A stretch of DNA of 64,000 nt, taken from contig NC_039364.1 of assembly GCF_003573695.1 (NCBI RefSeq), positions 65,988,256 to 66,052,255 of the forward strand, given 5' to 3'. Of the stretch, positions 1-13,333 are shown one piece after another; position 1 is the stretch's first letter, and each line of letters opens with the position of its first letter. A program made the translations under genes and the position numbers. A model generated the notes under the pieces. That model was given only the letters and a program-made list of their open reading frames with translations. It had not been told where the DNA came from and searched no databases. Source of the stretch: Papaver somniferum. Lineage: Eukaryota; Streptophyta; Magnoliopsida; Ranunculales; Papaveraceae.

Positions 1-1
1 A

Positions 2-118
2 CTCTCTGCATCTCGCTTCTCCTTGCTACGCTCCAAACTTCAGGTTGATGCAGCACCCTTCAGTTTGCGGGGGGATAATGATGCAGTGCAGGTTAAGAAA
101 TGTAGTGGTGAAAGATAA
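2..118 (+). CDS. Possible C-terminal exon of an unidentified gene (partial, enters from the left edge)
   Basis: The frame starting at position 2 is open for 38 codons from the window edge and stops with TAA at 116-118. Its composition is mixed and protein-like, rich in L, R, D and K, and includes residues RGDNDAVQVKK near the end. The sequence after the stop is T-rich and 3'-UTR-like. I do not recognise the family. The open stretch is short enough to be chance, so the case rests on its amino-acid character and on its position just before UTR-like DNA. Confidence 0.25.
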   Translation, partial: LSASRFSLLRSKLQVDAAPFSLRGDNDAVQVKKCSGER

Positions 119-2622
119 CTCATTTTGAATATTTTTTCCCTCTGATCATCACGTGTTGTGCGTGTGATCTCTTTACTCTCACTTGTGTGTCATGTACGTC
201 TGGTTCTCTAACTGTCAGATTGTGTCGGTTTATCACACTTTATGTATGTGTGTCTTTGAGCTGTAAAAAAAGGTTGTTGTCTCTGTGTTCATTGTATAGA
301 GAGGTCTCTGGTTTTGTAATAACAAACTCCATTACTGTGTTGGTGCTGCTGTATGGCTTGGTGTGGTGCTGTTTGAGTTGAAAGTGCAGAAAAAGGTGAA
401 CTGAATCTGTATAGATGAAGGCCTAGGTTTCAGGTAAAAACTTCAGGTGAAGATGATGTTTATGGTGATGTTTATGGTGATGTTCTGCTACTGAAATTGA
501 CAAGGAAGGTTGAACTGAAGTCTTGTTGCAGATTGTTGGTTCTAGTGGTTGCATCAGTTGAATCGATAATGAATGGTTCTAAGAAATGTTTGTAGCCTTG
601 ATGAGATAAAGCAGCAGATGAAGAGAAGATTCAATGGTCTTTTAGTTCTGATTGTAATTGAATCTCACAATCAGTATAAAGTTTATTTTCTCATAGCTGA
701 GTTGAGTTGGGTTAACCCATAGCTGAGTCGAATCGATGGCTCACTCAAAATTGCCTAAGATTTTATTGGACTTTTTGTAGTAGCCACCTAAGCATTAACG
801 ACTTTAATATGCCGTTTACCGTTTTTTGAAAAAAAATGGTCAAGAAAAGGGCACTTTTGAAAAGTTCTAAAAAACGGGGGCACTTTATTTTGCTATATTC
901 AAAACGGGGGCAGTTTATCAAAATTTCCTTTATTTATTAGATGTGATGTAAAAGTCGACAACCCATCAACAACCTAAAAACCCCACGCCATCTCTCACTC
1001 CACGTCGAGAGTTGCGGTAACCTCCCCTCCCATTGGCCGGTGAAGAAAACCTTCGCTCCTGATTGGCTGAAAATCAACTTATACCCCTTACATTTCGTGG
1101 CCGTTAATTTTTAATAGAATTGGCTCGATCTAACGCTCCATATCGAGTGATAGCTTAGCAGATTCTTACACCGCATTTACATAATTTTAATAAAATCTGG
1201 GCCTTCGGATTGACAGCAAATAAATGACATATATATTGGATGTTAAAAAATCTACAGAAATTTTTGAGAAACGAAAAAAAAAAAATCTTTCGAAAGATCC
1301 TAGAATCTCCTTTTTTTTAGCATTTTGGCATAAAAATGAAAATACGGAAGTATTAAACTAACTTGAGAAATCCCAATATTTTTGGTAACTAATAAGATTT
1401 CAACGGATTCCCCATAAATACAGATCTATTGTTTTGTTAACAAACCATTCTATTTGCTAACTGAAAAGATTCCTAGATACTTTCTGTTCTTATTAAATAC
1501 AGATTTCTATATAAGTACCAATATCTTTTATTATGCCAATATTACATGGTTAAATTCGGATTTCTATATATTATATATATAAATACTAATATCTTTTATT
1601 ATGCCAAATTTACAGGGTCGATATTATAGCTAATATTTCCATTCCATTACGACTAAAACTATACCATATTTAATTTCATAACAAATCTAGGAATTTTCTT
1701 AACGATCAAGTTCCAGAGGTCATATAAAGGACATACAAAAACTACTTGCATATATTTACGCTCATGTACGAATAGGAGGGAGAAATTTGTGGACGTTGGT
1801 AAACGAGGTATGTAACCCTAATCATATTGGGTGTAGAATGCTGCATTTGTAATTCTTTGAAAGTTAAATCTTTTCGATTGAAAGTTTAAGATTATTGTGC
1901 ACAATTTTGTTTTGATTTGATACTGTTTAATTGATGTTTAGTTGTTTGTTTGCGGAATATGTAAATAGACTTATATAATATCACTTGGGATTAACCCAAA
2001 AAAATGTGTCGTTTTTTTATTTTATTTATCTTTGTTTATGTTTGTATTGCAGATATAGTTGGAAATCTCTCCGTCGGCTCTGGTGGAGAAGTGTACCACG
2101 TAAAAAAATCAGATATCCTTCCTCTCACTTTGTTCGATTCCTTTTTCTCTGTTCTTTTTTTTTGACATCACGTGTGTTTGTATTTAATTCCTCGATTGGA
2201 AACAAACAGTAATGAGGTTTGAGGTTTTACTGTTTGTTTTTTTGTTTACTTTGATTTTTGATCTTCTTATTTACATGTTCTTTTTTTACCATTAGGTTAG
2301 AGACCGTAGCAGCTACAGTAACGGCAGTGAGAACAACCTCAACAACTGGAAGTACTACATCTTATTTTTGTTAATTTTTAATTTTAGGCATTTCATACGC
2401 AGAGGTTAACATGTATTGTTTTTGTGGAGAGAAATTTAGGTGTTGTGGTGCTTAATACAATGATCTATTGATCCAACAGGTTGGCTACTACGGTTTCATG
2501 ACTATAGATCTTACAGATTTTGGCAACCAAAAATAAATAAATATGTAGTTACCTTGAGGTTCTATATGTACCGACTGTGATCTTATTATTCACTTTATAC
2601 AGGTATTTCAAGAATGTCCATA
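119..2622. other. Low-copy-looking DNA without a supported gene; scattered exon-like fragments
   Basis: No long open frame is present and nothing here recurs elsewhere in the window. Splice-like features occur. A GAG|GTATGT donor is near 1807, and TTGCAG acceptors occur near 2051 (followed by a short open stretch reading IVGNLSVGSGGEVYH) and near 2480. A TTTATACAG acceptor lies near 2601, just before gypsy element A begins. These could be exons of a decayed or interrupted host gene. I cannot name it. Confidence 0.35.
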
Positions 2623-2837
2623 TGATAGGTGTCGTAAACACCTAATTTTATATATATATTGTTTATACTTTATTTGCCAGTTCTCTTGTAAAATATGTAT
2701 CTTATGTTCACTTTTGAGTTATCAGGTGCAATGGAGTCATTATGAGCAAAAGAAGGAGAAAATATCCATTTGGATCCTAAAGGGCAAAAAGCTCAATGCA
2801 CTTGCAAGTGATGTTTGGAGCCAACTGAGTGGGTAAC

Positions 2838-4384
2838 TGATTGATGGTATTTTCAATGATGTTGTAGTAATGAGGTTCAAACTCTCGGACTTGTGAAGAT
2901 TAAATTTAAAGATTTAATAAAATTATATACAAAAATATTAACAAAGTGGGCGAGAGGTAACCAAGACACTAGAATCCACTATTATACATGAATGATGTCA
3001 AATATTTCATAACTCTAATTATCCTTTTAATCCTTTATTTCTTAATCCACAAATAATCAAACATATTCTCAAAAATTAATTGTATCCCTTAAGCATAGAT
3101 TATCTAACCAAAGCATAACCTATCTAATTGAATCAGAACTAATGAAGAAAATTATGTAAACTTTTAAGAACTCTGCAAAAACAGTGATTGAGTGAATTAT
3201 AATTAAATATTAGAGAAAATGAAATAGTTACCCATTGTTCATGTGTGAATAGCTTCATCCATTGCCTTGGTTACGAGAGAATTAGCCGCTCATCATGTTG
3301 GAAAACCTCTCAAAGAATTTCATTGATGCTCAAAAATGGTTTACAAATGATGAGAATATGATAAATACAATAAAACCGGGTTTGTAACAATTATATTTGT
3401 TACAAACCATAGAACTACGACCCTCAGTGACAAAATAAGACTGCTGCAGCTGTGTCGCAAACGCTGTAGCAAATAAGTCTGCCTGATGTACGACCCACAG
3501 GTGTGAGTCGTTATTACTTTAGGAAAACGACTGCTGGTGCAGGTCCGTTCTTCGTGTTCTTCAGTGTTCTTCAATGGCAGCAGCAACAACAGGTGGTCTC
3601 TCTGCAAATTCGATTTTTTTTGACTCTGTGGTGCTCTAAACTTCTCTGAATCTCTCCCCCCGATTCTCTATGATCCCTTCAACATATTTATACTCCTTAG
3701 CTCCATTTAATTACGCTAAAATTCTCAATATTCTTCATTAAACTCGGCAGTTAAAGAAAATATTTTCCGGATATTTTTTCTTCATCCGAGCACCTGAAGC
3801 TGTCCAACCTTCCTTATTTTCCTTATACACGGTCCAGAGTGTTGCTAGAGTCATCATACACGAGCAGAACACGCATAAATCTTCAAAAACTCGTGAATTA
3901 TTCTTCTCATGCACGGGCTACCCTGTTTTCTTGTCACGAATTTTGCAGCCAATTTTCATCGAAACAAACACCCATACCAGCTTTGTTAGGACATCACAAC
4001 TACCCATTAAGTTTCAGCCCTTTAGTCTACCCAGAAATCCTTCAAATTTCGATCGAAAAATTCACCAGAGAGCTGCTCTTTTTTCCCGCCAATTTTTAAG
4101 TTCAAACGAAGAATGTGGTGTCCCCCTAACCAGATGTGGGGTGCGAATAGCAGCTGCCTTTTTGGGGTGCCCCTTAGTAATTGAGGTGACCCTTAACCAA
4201 ATCTGGGCTCCGTATAACAAGTGTCCTCCGGGGGTGTTCTGAGTGATTTTTCGAGCCGATTTTTCCAACAATATTTATTTTCCAAAAATACCTAAAAATA
4301 CACAAAACACCATAATAAGGACGAAAACGAGTACCAACAATACGAAACATTGAGGACAAATTAGACACATAAATGCGTCTATCA
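2838..4384 (+). mobile_element. Solo LTR of family B (copy 1)
   Basis: This 1547-bp sequence begins TGATTGATGG and ends GTCTATCA. It is flanked by the perfect 5-bp duplication GTAAC (2833-2837 and 4385-4389). The surrounding sequence is LTR A, and removing the insert restores the same order seen in the 3' LTR near 26750. It aligns with 19176-20771. No internal coding region accompanies it, so it is a solo LTR, presumably left by recombination between the two LTRs of an element. The missing parent family is not in this window. Confidence 0.9.
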
Positions 4385-4879
4385 GTAACAAAGAAGCGGA
4401 AGAATCAACAGTCAGTTCCCCACAACTGACAATTGAGCAAGAGATCGAATAGGCAATTAGTTCTACGAAACTGACAGGCCAAGTGACAATTGCATAGCCC
4501 TTATCCGAGTCTGGGTGCTTGAAGTAATTTTTATCATTACCATAACCCTAAAGTCAAGGGTAGTATCTTTCTCAACCATTTGGTATGAATTTCAGAGATG
4601 AGCTACGGCTGCTGCTGTAAGAGAAAATTGAGATTTGAGAGATGAAACCGAAATTGAGAGAATATTGGCTCTGCTGGAGATCAATTGAACCAGGCAGAGA
4701 TATTTCTAGTGTTTCCTGAATTCAGAGAAGATTAAAAAGAAGATTTGTTGTCAATTGAATCTGAGAAGGTTTGGTGATGTTCTCAGATTGAAGAATCAGT
4801 AAAAGAAGGGTTTTGCAGTGTTTGAGTTGAATAGAGAAATTAACAAGGCTTGAGATCTGTAATGATCAAGAGACAATGG

Positions 4880-5338
4880 TGTAGTTGCAGGAAATCCTAC
4901 ACTACACCCCTCACAAGATTTCATTAACATTCAACTCATTTTTGGATTAACAATCCTAATTTTATTTATGAATTTTTTAACAATATTACAAGAAAAGATA
5001 AAGGAATCAAGAATAACCACTGCTCTAAATTTTCTCTCTCTATTTACTTGCTTCTCACTAAAAAGATCTCTCCTTTCTTTACAACTGAATGACTATTTAT
5101 AGGGAATACATGTGGATGACAGCTAATCTGTCCTTTATTTTCGGATATGACTTGCGACATTCTCGCAACCTTATAAATTAATCTCGCAAACTCCTATTTT
5201 CGCAGGACCATCACATTTTTCTCATGATTTAGCTGATGTCGTTTATTATGTCATTTCTGAAGTTGTTCTGCGACACTGTTGTGTTGTGTTGTTAATAATT
5301 TCGCTGAGGCATTATTGCTGCGAGATTCTGATCCTACA
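4880..5338 (-). repeat. Element C, 3' LTR (left)
   Basis: This is a 459-bp repeat with TGTAG/CTACA ends, paired with 13334-13803. By eye the two copies differ at roughly one base in twenty plus small indels, so C is older than D. Confidence 0.9.
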
Positions 5339-5679
5339 TCTTGCCTCTTCTCATATCTTCTCTGCGAAGTAGAGAACGATGTGAGAAATGCCGCAGCTAT
5401 CCATCACTTCATATTCTGCATTTATCACACGTATCCTTTCTTCCATCTTTCTTGACACTTCTGTAACCGCTGCTTTTCAACCGCTCACGTCTTTTCGCAT
5501 TAATGTGTTTATCTTCGAGAAAATCTCTCTATATATCTTCTTACTCTCCTTTTCTTTTTACTCTCTTTTTTCATCTTCTCTGCAACTCATCATTTTCTCC
5601 GTAATTCCTCTGTGTATTTTTTCTCTTCCTTCTTCAATCTTCTTATTCTTTCATCCATTCCCATACTCTATATTCAGAT

Positions 5680-8401
5680 ATGCCTCCAAGGTCAAAAACA
5701 TGAGAAAACCTTAAAGGAAGTTCAAAAAGATCTTGCCGAGAAAGGTTTCACACTTTCTACCATTCCTGGTGAAAGTGCCAAGTCAATTCTTTCTATCAAA
5801 CTTTTCTCTGATCAACATTGTGATGATCAATCAATCATAGTTTCGCTGGGTCAAATTCTCGCAGGTCTCCCCATTCCTCTTTATGACCCAGATATTCCTC
5901 TTTCTATGAAATTCTCGCTCACTCGGGATTTTCGCGAGCTATCTTCCAATTGAGTGGGGATTGCATCCGTCTGATGCTGGAGTTCGCTAACCGTGGTGCT
6001 GGTAAAGGATCTCTTTATTCCAAAGAACTTAGGGATCCTAAATTCGTAGATCTAGAGATAGTCGCTGAGAAGTATACAGTAGCGAATTTCTTCGAAAATT
6101 ATGAATTAATATCCATGAAGAAGAGAATACTCGCTGGGGTATTCGCTTGAAAAGGAAGGATGTTATTGCTGAAGATAAAATGCTCATGCATGACATTGAT
6201 TGGCACTCTGGTAAAAAAACCCCTCGCCAATCCAAAGATGATAAATGGTGCGTCTTCCCTTGATGCTGAAAGGACCTATATTGCTGGTTCAAATGTCATT
6301 CCTGCGAATCTCGCTTATCGACCTGGGTATTCTCTTGGCCTGATAAAGTGAAAGAGGTATATTTTCTTCCATTTCGCCCACTTTATTTCTTTATTTATCT
6401 TTACTCTTTTGTTCGCTGATTCTTGCGACATTCTACAGATCCAGAAACTGAAAGATAGCTACCGCAGGACTGGGAAAGCCAATACCTTGTTAGCTCTTCG
6501 CTCATACACAGATGAGGTAAGAAATATTCTTTTATGATTTTAAACAATATATGTTGCCTCTATTTCTTATCTTCATTTGTGTGTGAAGGTTATTGCTGAA
6601 GTAGAAGAACCACCAAGCTGCGACGGCTGGTGATAAGGGTAAAGATATTCTTCGCAAAGGAAAATCATCTGCATCCTCTTCAAAGAAAGAAAGAGAGGGA
6701 ATTCTCCTCCTCCTTCAGATGTTCATTTCCCTGATGGTTCTGAAGATGATGAAGACAAAGATGATGATGACGACTCTGCTGCGAATAAAGATTCTCCACC
6801 TGAATCCTCTATGGCACAGTTATCTGGTATCTTCTCTGATTCTTGGCAAGGGATGGGAGATAATTGCCTCCAGTATATGCAAAGCTCTCGCAACTATTTG
6901 CGATACTCCTTTGTTGGATGGTGATAGTTCTCTTCGTGGGTCTCCAGATCAGTGACTCCTAGCTTCCTAAATTCTCAATAGTTTGGTATGCCTTCGTCTT
7001 TTTACTTCTTCATTATTGTGACTCAAAATTTCTTTTTTAATTATTTTTGTATTTTTTCGCAGGCTGGAAAAGCTTCTTTCGCTGTTGCCTCAGATTTGGA
7101 GAGGAGACGCGAAATTCTTGAAAAGAAGAATCTTCAATTTCGTACGAAGAATGAAGAACTGGAAACTGAAGCTAAGGGTCTTCGTGAGAAGAACGAACAA
7201 TTAGAAGCTGAAGTTAAAGGTCTTCGCGAGAAGAACAAACAACTGGAAACCGACACTTCTTCGCAAAGGAACAAAATTCTACTCTTCAAAAAGCTAATGA
7301 TCAGCTCTATGGTATGCAATTTTTCTCCTTTCCTTTCATTCATTCATCCTATTGTCTTATCTTATTTGATTAATCCTTTTTGCAGACATTTATGGTCTTT
7401 CTGATGAAGCCATTCTTCTTCGTTCATTTCCCGATGCCTAGATAATGACACTCTTCTTGAACATCTTAATAAATCTTTGAATAGTTTCTCTAATGATAAA
7501 ATTTCATCTCTGCCTTTGAATGAACTTAAATCCAAATTTCGCCTCTTAGAGATTGATCATAGATCTAGTTTAGGTTTAGCCAACCAATTTAAACGTTTTT
7601 ATCTCAATTCTAAAGAGAAGATCAATGAATTAAGAACCAAGATTAGCAAACTTATAGATGATAAAGATCGTATCTCTGATCAAGGTGTTAAGGCTTTGGC
7701 GAAATTCCAAGAGACTCTTCTTGAGGTTCAACTTGAACGAGATGAAGCCAATCGTCATAAATGTGTGCTTAGCGAGAGAGAAAACCAAGTTCGTTCTCGT
7801 CTTCTCATAAATAGTGATGATGAGTTCGCTTGGGCCGCGACAATCTTGGATAACGCCAGAAAAGATTTAGGTGTAAATGTTAGTCTCCAAGTTGAGCATA
7901 CACCTTGATTAGAGATATGATTTCTGAGAGAGAAGGTCATTAACTGTTTTCCTTTATTAATCTTTGGTTTTTCACGAGTTTTTATCAAGTTACTGATTAA
8001 TTCTATATGCTTCGCAGGATCTGAAAGTAGATATCGCCAAAGAGTTGAGGAACTTGAAGCTGAAAAGAGGAACTCGCAAAGAATCTTTCTTCTCGCAACG
8101 ACAAATATTCTAGATTAAAGAATCAAATCAAGATCACTGTTGCGAACTTTAAGAACGACGCTCTGCATTTTCGCAATCAAACTATTCAAATGGTTTGTGA
8201 TGACCATAGTATTCCTCACTCTGATTATCCTTGTCTCTTGGAGGAGATCCCAAAGAACATTCCTAGTCTGACATCTCTGATAGCGAAGCTGATGATGAAG
8301 AATCTGATGGTGGTGAAGGTTCTGATGGAGATAAAGGTTCTGATGCAGACGAAGAAGAGAACAAGTCTGATGAAGATGATGAAGGATCAACTAAGAAGTA
8401 G
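5680..8401 (+). pseudogene. Antisense gene (aORF) of element C, Transposase_28-like, interrupted by frameshifts
   Basis: The gene lies opposite to gag-PR. A model built by comparison with copy D has six exons: 5680-6356, 6439-6516, 6589-6985, 7063-7311, 7386-7935 and 8018-8401. Introns are about 70-80 bp with GT donors and AG acceptors such as TTTTGCAG and TTCGCAG. The N-terminal part resembles the 'putative gypsy type transposon' family (PF04195), with stretches such as SGDCIRLMLEFANRGAGKG. The middle is coiled coil with heptad-like E/K/L repeats (about 7100-7260 and 7480-7900). The C-terminus is acidic and ends GSTKK in other copies. Antisense ORFs of this kind are known in some Tat-lineage elements; their function is unknown. 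The start codon frame breaks after seven codons, and exons 1 and 3 have further frame breaks, so this copy is probably dead. Confidence 0.72.
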
Positions 8402-8831
8402 TCTTTGTTTCTTTCTTTGATCTTCTGTAATACTTGTACATTTATTCCTTCTTTTTGTATATTTGCGAATTCTTTTGGTTCCCCATATTCCTTAATATAT
8501 GAGTTTCTTTCATTTCGACCTGCATTCATTAAAACAATTCTTCCTTGCAATACGGTTAATCAACATAATCATTAATTTTTGAATTTTTGCGTAAATCTAT
8601 CATGTGGAGACAAATAACATTTTCTAATTTCATTCATTCCCATACTTGCCTCTGTTATTTGTATCCAAATGAGAGATTTTGCAGATTTTTCTTATTTTGT
8701 GCCTCAACTTCGCAGTTGTTTATGTATAATTTCGCAATCATATGCGAAGTGAATTTTGATTCTTTTCAAAATCTCATTCCTGTGTGGTCTTATTTTGCCT
8801 TCCTAGTTAAAGGTCTTATTATGCCACCTCT

Positions 8832-9145
8832 TGTCATTGCGACAAAATCGCAGGACGTCCTTGCATTTTCATGCAAAAACCCATTGATCTTGCCTTAACT
8901 TTTTCTTTTGTATTATTGCCTCTTCAGGATGTTGCGACAATATGACAGGCCTAAATATTCTTGCGAAAATAAAGCCCCATGACATTATCGTCGTGCGACG
9001 AAATCGCAGGACGTCTTCGCACTTTCATGCGAAAACCCATTGATCTCGTTATCTTTTCTCTTTGTATTATTGCCTCTTCAGGATTGTCGCACAAATATGA
9101 CAAGCCTTAATACCCTTGCGAGTAAAAAGCCTCATGACATTTGCG
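8832..9145. repeat. Tandem repeat, two units of about 156 bp
   Basis: Each unit contains the words AAATCGCAGGACGTC, CATGC(G/A)AAAACCCATTGATC, TATTGCCTCTTCAGGAT and CATGACATT in the same order. The TCGCAGG words start at 8848 and 9004, a period of 156. The same two-unit repeat is in element D. Confidence 0.8.
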
Positions 9146-9850
9146 TCTTAAGACACTTATCAGCTCCCTAATGGAGGGTGCCGCCCTTATCTCCCCCCTG
9201 GTTGCCCCTTCAAGGAGGCGTACCTCTACCATACAAGGTTGGCTCCTCCCATCCGGTCTTAACAACAACCAGTTGTTTTCGCAGCCTCTTATCCCTTTTA
9301 CCTATAGGGTTTATGGTTACGAGACTGCACCCTAAGTGGGGTTTTCTTTGGGCCGAGTGCAGTATAAGCCAAGACTTGTCAAGAATGGCAAGGTACGCTC
9401 CAGACGCCCCTGGCACTCTTGACTCAACCGTGTACCTCGGTGCCTTGGTCAGATTCTGCACTCCTTGGGAGAGTCCTTATTACCTTAGTCGCCCAACCCA
9501 AGTCATATGCTTAAGCCGATAATCCAAGGTGCCTCTCCCGGATGGGCTTTATTGACCCCAAATTTCATGACTCAGGTTCCGGTGGCGGTGTAGCCTTTCC
9601 CTGATCCATGCAACAGGTACCCCCTTATATGACGTACTTTAGGTCTTACATTTGCCTCTTGCGAAATTGTATTCGCGAACTAGGGTGTACGCCACAAAGG
9701 TTAGCCCCTTTCTCTTTTGTCATTGTTCTCTGATTGTCTTTTGTAGAATTCATTATCTCTGCGAGATTCTCGCACATCATCACATCGTATTTGCACTTCT
9801 CAATCTATTTTTTTATCATTCAGTAAAATGTACTTTTGAGATTTTTATTT

Positions 9851-9869
9851 GTTGCGAGAGTGTCGCAAC
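9851..9869. other. Perfect 7-bp stem hairpin downstream of protease
   Basis: GTTGCGA is separated by GAGTG from TCGCAAC. The element D counterpart near 37330 keeps at least six pairs of the stem and the same loop. It sits just after the end of the protease frame on the minus strand. Confidence 0.5.
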
Positions 9870-9989
9870 AAATCAATCATTCATACACTTCTTATTTTTA
9901 TTTCCTTTGTCATTCTCTGCTTCTTTGTTATTTTCTGCTACTGCTTCCTTGGTAGTGGTATGTTCACCATTTCTTATTCTGAGCTAGCA

Positions 9990-12900
9990 TTAGTTTCGCA
10001 ACATTTCTTCTTCTTTTCGTTCGATTTCATCCACCATCAATCTCTCACTTCTTTGTGTCTCTTTGATTTTGCGTCGCCAACTTTCCTTCTTGTTTGCTCT
10101 TCCTTCGCAAGATTCTACCTCAGTTTCGTAACATTTCTTTCCTTCAACCCAATCTCCTTTTATGATTCCTACACCGCTGGGGTGAGGGAATTTGATGCAC
10201 TGGTGGAAAGTTGAAGCTACACCTAGAATCCCATGTAGCCAAGGTCGACCAATTAATGCATTGTAGGGTGACTCTACGTCAACAAAACAAAACAGGATTT
10301 CAGAAGATATTCCCTTCAATGGAATTCGCATAGTAACCTCCCCTTTAGGCTTGTTGGCAGTACCATTAAAACCATATATCTTATATGTTGATGGTATAAG
10401 ATCATCATCTCTCCCTCCCATGGTTTTATAAGTATGATAATAAGATGTTCACAGAGCTTCCGGTATCGATTAGAATCCTATTAATTGCCCATGAGTCTTC
10501 AGCTTCATCATCTTCATCTTCTTTCGGTTTTGGATTAATTTCTAATTTTACCACCAATGGATTGTCATGTACTCTCCACCTTCGGGACTTCTTCTGCGGT
10601 AAAAGAAATAGTCTGCTTCTGCCATTCCTCTAGTGGCGAGATTTTCGCAATGTTCATAATTTCTCTTCCATCATTGTCTCTTGCGAACACTCTACTCAAA
10701 ACATTGTCATGAAAATCTTCAATTGTCTTGTATGAATGTACGATAGAGTGACAGAATAGATTCTTTGCTTTTGCACCAACTTCTACGAAGAACGTTTCCT
10801 TCTTTTCACCGTGTTTACTCTGTGATGCTCTGGTGGTGGTGGTAGTAATGGTTGAGATTGTGGTGTCCTACCAGAAAGTGGTTTAGTTTTCCTTGATCTA
10901 TCATTCTCAGAATAATTCTTTTATATTTCTGCAATCATTTGTAGTATGTCCATGAAAATGATGATAAGAACAGAACTCATGACTTCTGCGGCTTTGAGGT
11001 GGTTCGTTCCCATGTTCCATGGTGTTGGTATATTCTCCATCAAAATTATAGCTTCCCATATTTTCTCCACACTTGCATTCAGAGGTGGCATCTTGATTTC
11101 TTCCCATACTACTTGTGACCTCCTTGTCCTCTATTATAATTTTGTCTTTGACCTCCATAAGTTTCTTGCGGCTGATCAAGTCTTTGAATCTTATTATTTC
11201 CACCACGATTGTAGAAATTTCTTTCTCTTTCATACTCCTCTTGATCTCGGCTTCCCATAGCCACCAGTTTCTGTTGATTGTTGTTGCCCGTAACCTTTTC
11301 TTGTTGTACTTGCGAAGTGCTCGCCACTGTGTTTATTAGTTTAGGTAATAAGCTTGCATTCGCTGCTTGTGAATTGGTGTTCGCAACTGGGTATGATTCC
11401 ATTTCATTTTGCCTTTCCTCTAGAGCAATATACTCTTCCTGAAGTTCTCGCAGTTCAGTCATTGTGATTGTATTCTTGACTCTGAAAATTTGGATACAAT
11501 AGATTGGTTGCGAACATAGCATTGATAAATGATAAGATAAGATATCTCTCATCCACACGGCCAGCCATTTCACTACACATAGTCTCCACCTTTTAGTTAG
11601 GTGCTTCAAACTTTCGCCAATCCTTTTTTTAATCCAAACACATCTTCAATACCAGGTCGCGAAGAATTGTTACTTATATATGCCCCCAAGAATGTGGTCT
11701 GCAAATGATTGAAAGATGTTATTGTATTTTTTGGTAACCTTCGAACCATTTTAACGCCTCTCCTGTTAGACTGGATGCAAAATACTTGCACAATACGGCA
11801 TCATGATTTTCCACTGCAACATGCACCTCACATAGGCTTTAATGTGTTGAATTGCACAAGTTGTTCCATCAAAATGTTGGTTAATGCGGGCAAATTGCAT
11901 TTCGGAGGTATTCCTCCTAGTTGTACTTCTCTTGTAAATGGAGTTTTCGCAGCTTCTTCTATAGCTTCATCTAATTGTCTTCTGCCTACTTCTCCTCTAT
12001 TATTTAGCATTCCTCTCATTTCTTCCAATTCTTTTAAGATTTGTTCATTTACGCCTGAATTTTGATCCATTGGTTTTTAATTTCCCTCCCTTCTTCTGCG
12101 TTCATGTCTTTCTTCTCTCGCGAAATTTTGCATTTCTTCTTCATCATCCTCATCTCGTCTTCTCCTGCGTTCTCTTCCTCATCTCTATCTTGAATTCGTA
12201 TATGATGATGTCTCTCATTTTCCCCTCCATGATTTTGTTCATTTCTTATCAATTCCATTCTGTCTTTCAGCCCTCCTCTGTACTCTATCATACTCTTCAT
12301 TGAGATTACCGTTATTCCGGTTTTGTGTACGCCTTCTTTCTCGATTGTCTGATTGTTCTGGCGAATGCCTCCTGAAGCTCTTGTTCTTCCATTTCCGCTC
12401 TCAATTTTCACGTTCGCAAGTTAAACGTGCTTGTTCAGCATAGTGTCTTTCAATTTCTTCTTCAATCGTTTGTTGATTTCTTTGAGTTCTCTCTCATGTA
12501 AAATTCTCCTTCCTTCCTCTCGATTCCCTTCGCCATCTTGATTATTTCGTCCCTGACGTTGTCCATTCTCTTGATTTCTATCATTTTGCCTATCATCAAA
12601 AGTTTCATTTTGTGGAACGTAACGATCATCAGTCCTTTCTCTATCTTCGCGATGTTCTTCATTAGGATTTGGTATTTCTTCTCGAATATTATTTCCAGCA
12701 TTAACTGTGGTGAGTTTCGCCTCATCTCTCTTCTAGTCGATCTTGAATACGATCTTGTAGTACTTCTCGATCTTCTACTCTGTAGTCTCATATTTTCCAT
12801 CCTCAATTCGTGATTTTGCCTTGTTAGATTTGCACGTTCTTCTGTCTCAGCTCTTCTTTCTTCATGCATTCTTCGTCTCAACATCTACTACTCCAATTTC

Positions 12901-13187
12901 CTCATCTCACGAATTATTCCTTCAACTATTATTGTCCTCCCTCTGTTTGTCTATTATTCTCGTTTGCCGTTCTCTTCTTCATCTGCTGAATTTGATCGCC
13001 AAGTATGTATGCTCACTCTATCAAATCCATAGTTCTATTTTGTACCGGTTTGTTGAACTGGTTGTTGAATTTGATTTTCTCCATCATTTCTTATTCTAGT
13101 AGATTCTCCTGTTTCACTTCTCTCCCTTCCAGCAAGTCTTTTACTTCTTCTTCTAGCGGTTGTTGGTTGTTCGGATATATTCCTCAT
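9990..13187 (-). pseudogene. gag-protease of element C (degenerate)
   Basis: Reading leftwards from about 13187, fragments in several frames give an Arg/Glu-rich N-terminal region (about 12880-12050) and then part of a Retrotrans_gag domain (about 12000-11560, including GGIPPKCNLPAL). A second charged region follows, then a zinc-binding stretch (CSYHHFHGHTTNDC, about 11010-10930) and an aspartic protease with LIDTGSS near 10470. The protease C-terminal part includes ALIGRPWLHG (9990-10421). The normal continuation into reverse transcriptase is absent. At least six frame breaks separate the fragments, and the D copy shows which belong together. The start codon seen in D (MARRR) is not preserved. 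The nearest ATG, at 13187, reads MRNISEQP and is a guess. Confidence 0.8.
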
Positions 13188-13312
13188 TCTACTCGTTTCT
13201 TCAATACTAATGAATTGTAATAGATTCCGTAAAATTCTTCACCAGTTATTCTAATTTCCCACAAATCAGAATATTATTCTTTAACCTTTTCTAGGGTGAT
13301 CTTCAATCTTCT

Positions 13313-13330
13313 TCCATGTTTCTTGCGCCA
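13313..13330 (-). promoter_or_regulatory. Putative primer-binding site of element C
   Basis: On the minus strand, three bases after the right LTR, comes TGGCGCAAGAAACATGGA. The D copy reads TGGCGCTAGAAACAGGGA at 40833-40816. The leading TGG would pair with a tRNA CCA end. I do not assign the tRNA. Confidence 0.5.
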
Positions 13331-13333
13331 TTA

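Larger units (their letters stand above)
8402..9989. other. Element C non-coding spacer between the antisense gene and gag-PR
   Basis: About 1.6 kb carries no supported gene. It holds a two-unit tandem repeat (8832-9145), then a GC-richer block (about 9170-9650) conserved almost base for base in D (about 36650-37140), then T-rich DNA and a small hairpin at 9851-9869. Conservation of the GC-richer block in two diverged copies suggests a structural or regulatory role, for example RNA packaging. That role is inferred. Confidence 0.6.

Noticed and set aside
187..381. Short plus-strand ORF near the left edge
   Set aside because: Low-complexity Cys/Leu/Ser composition in T-rich, UTR-like DNA with no family resemblance.
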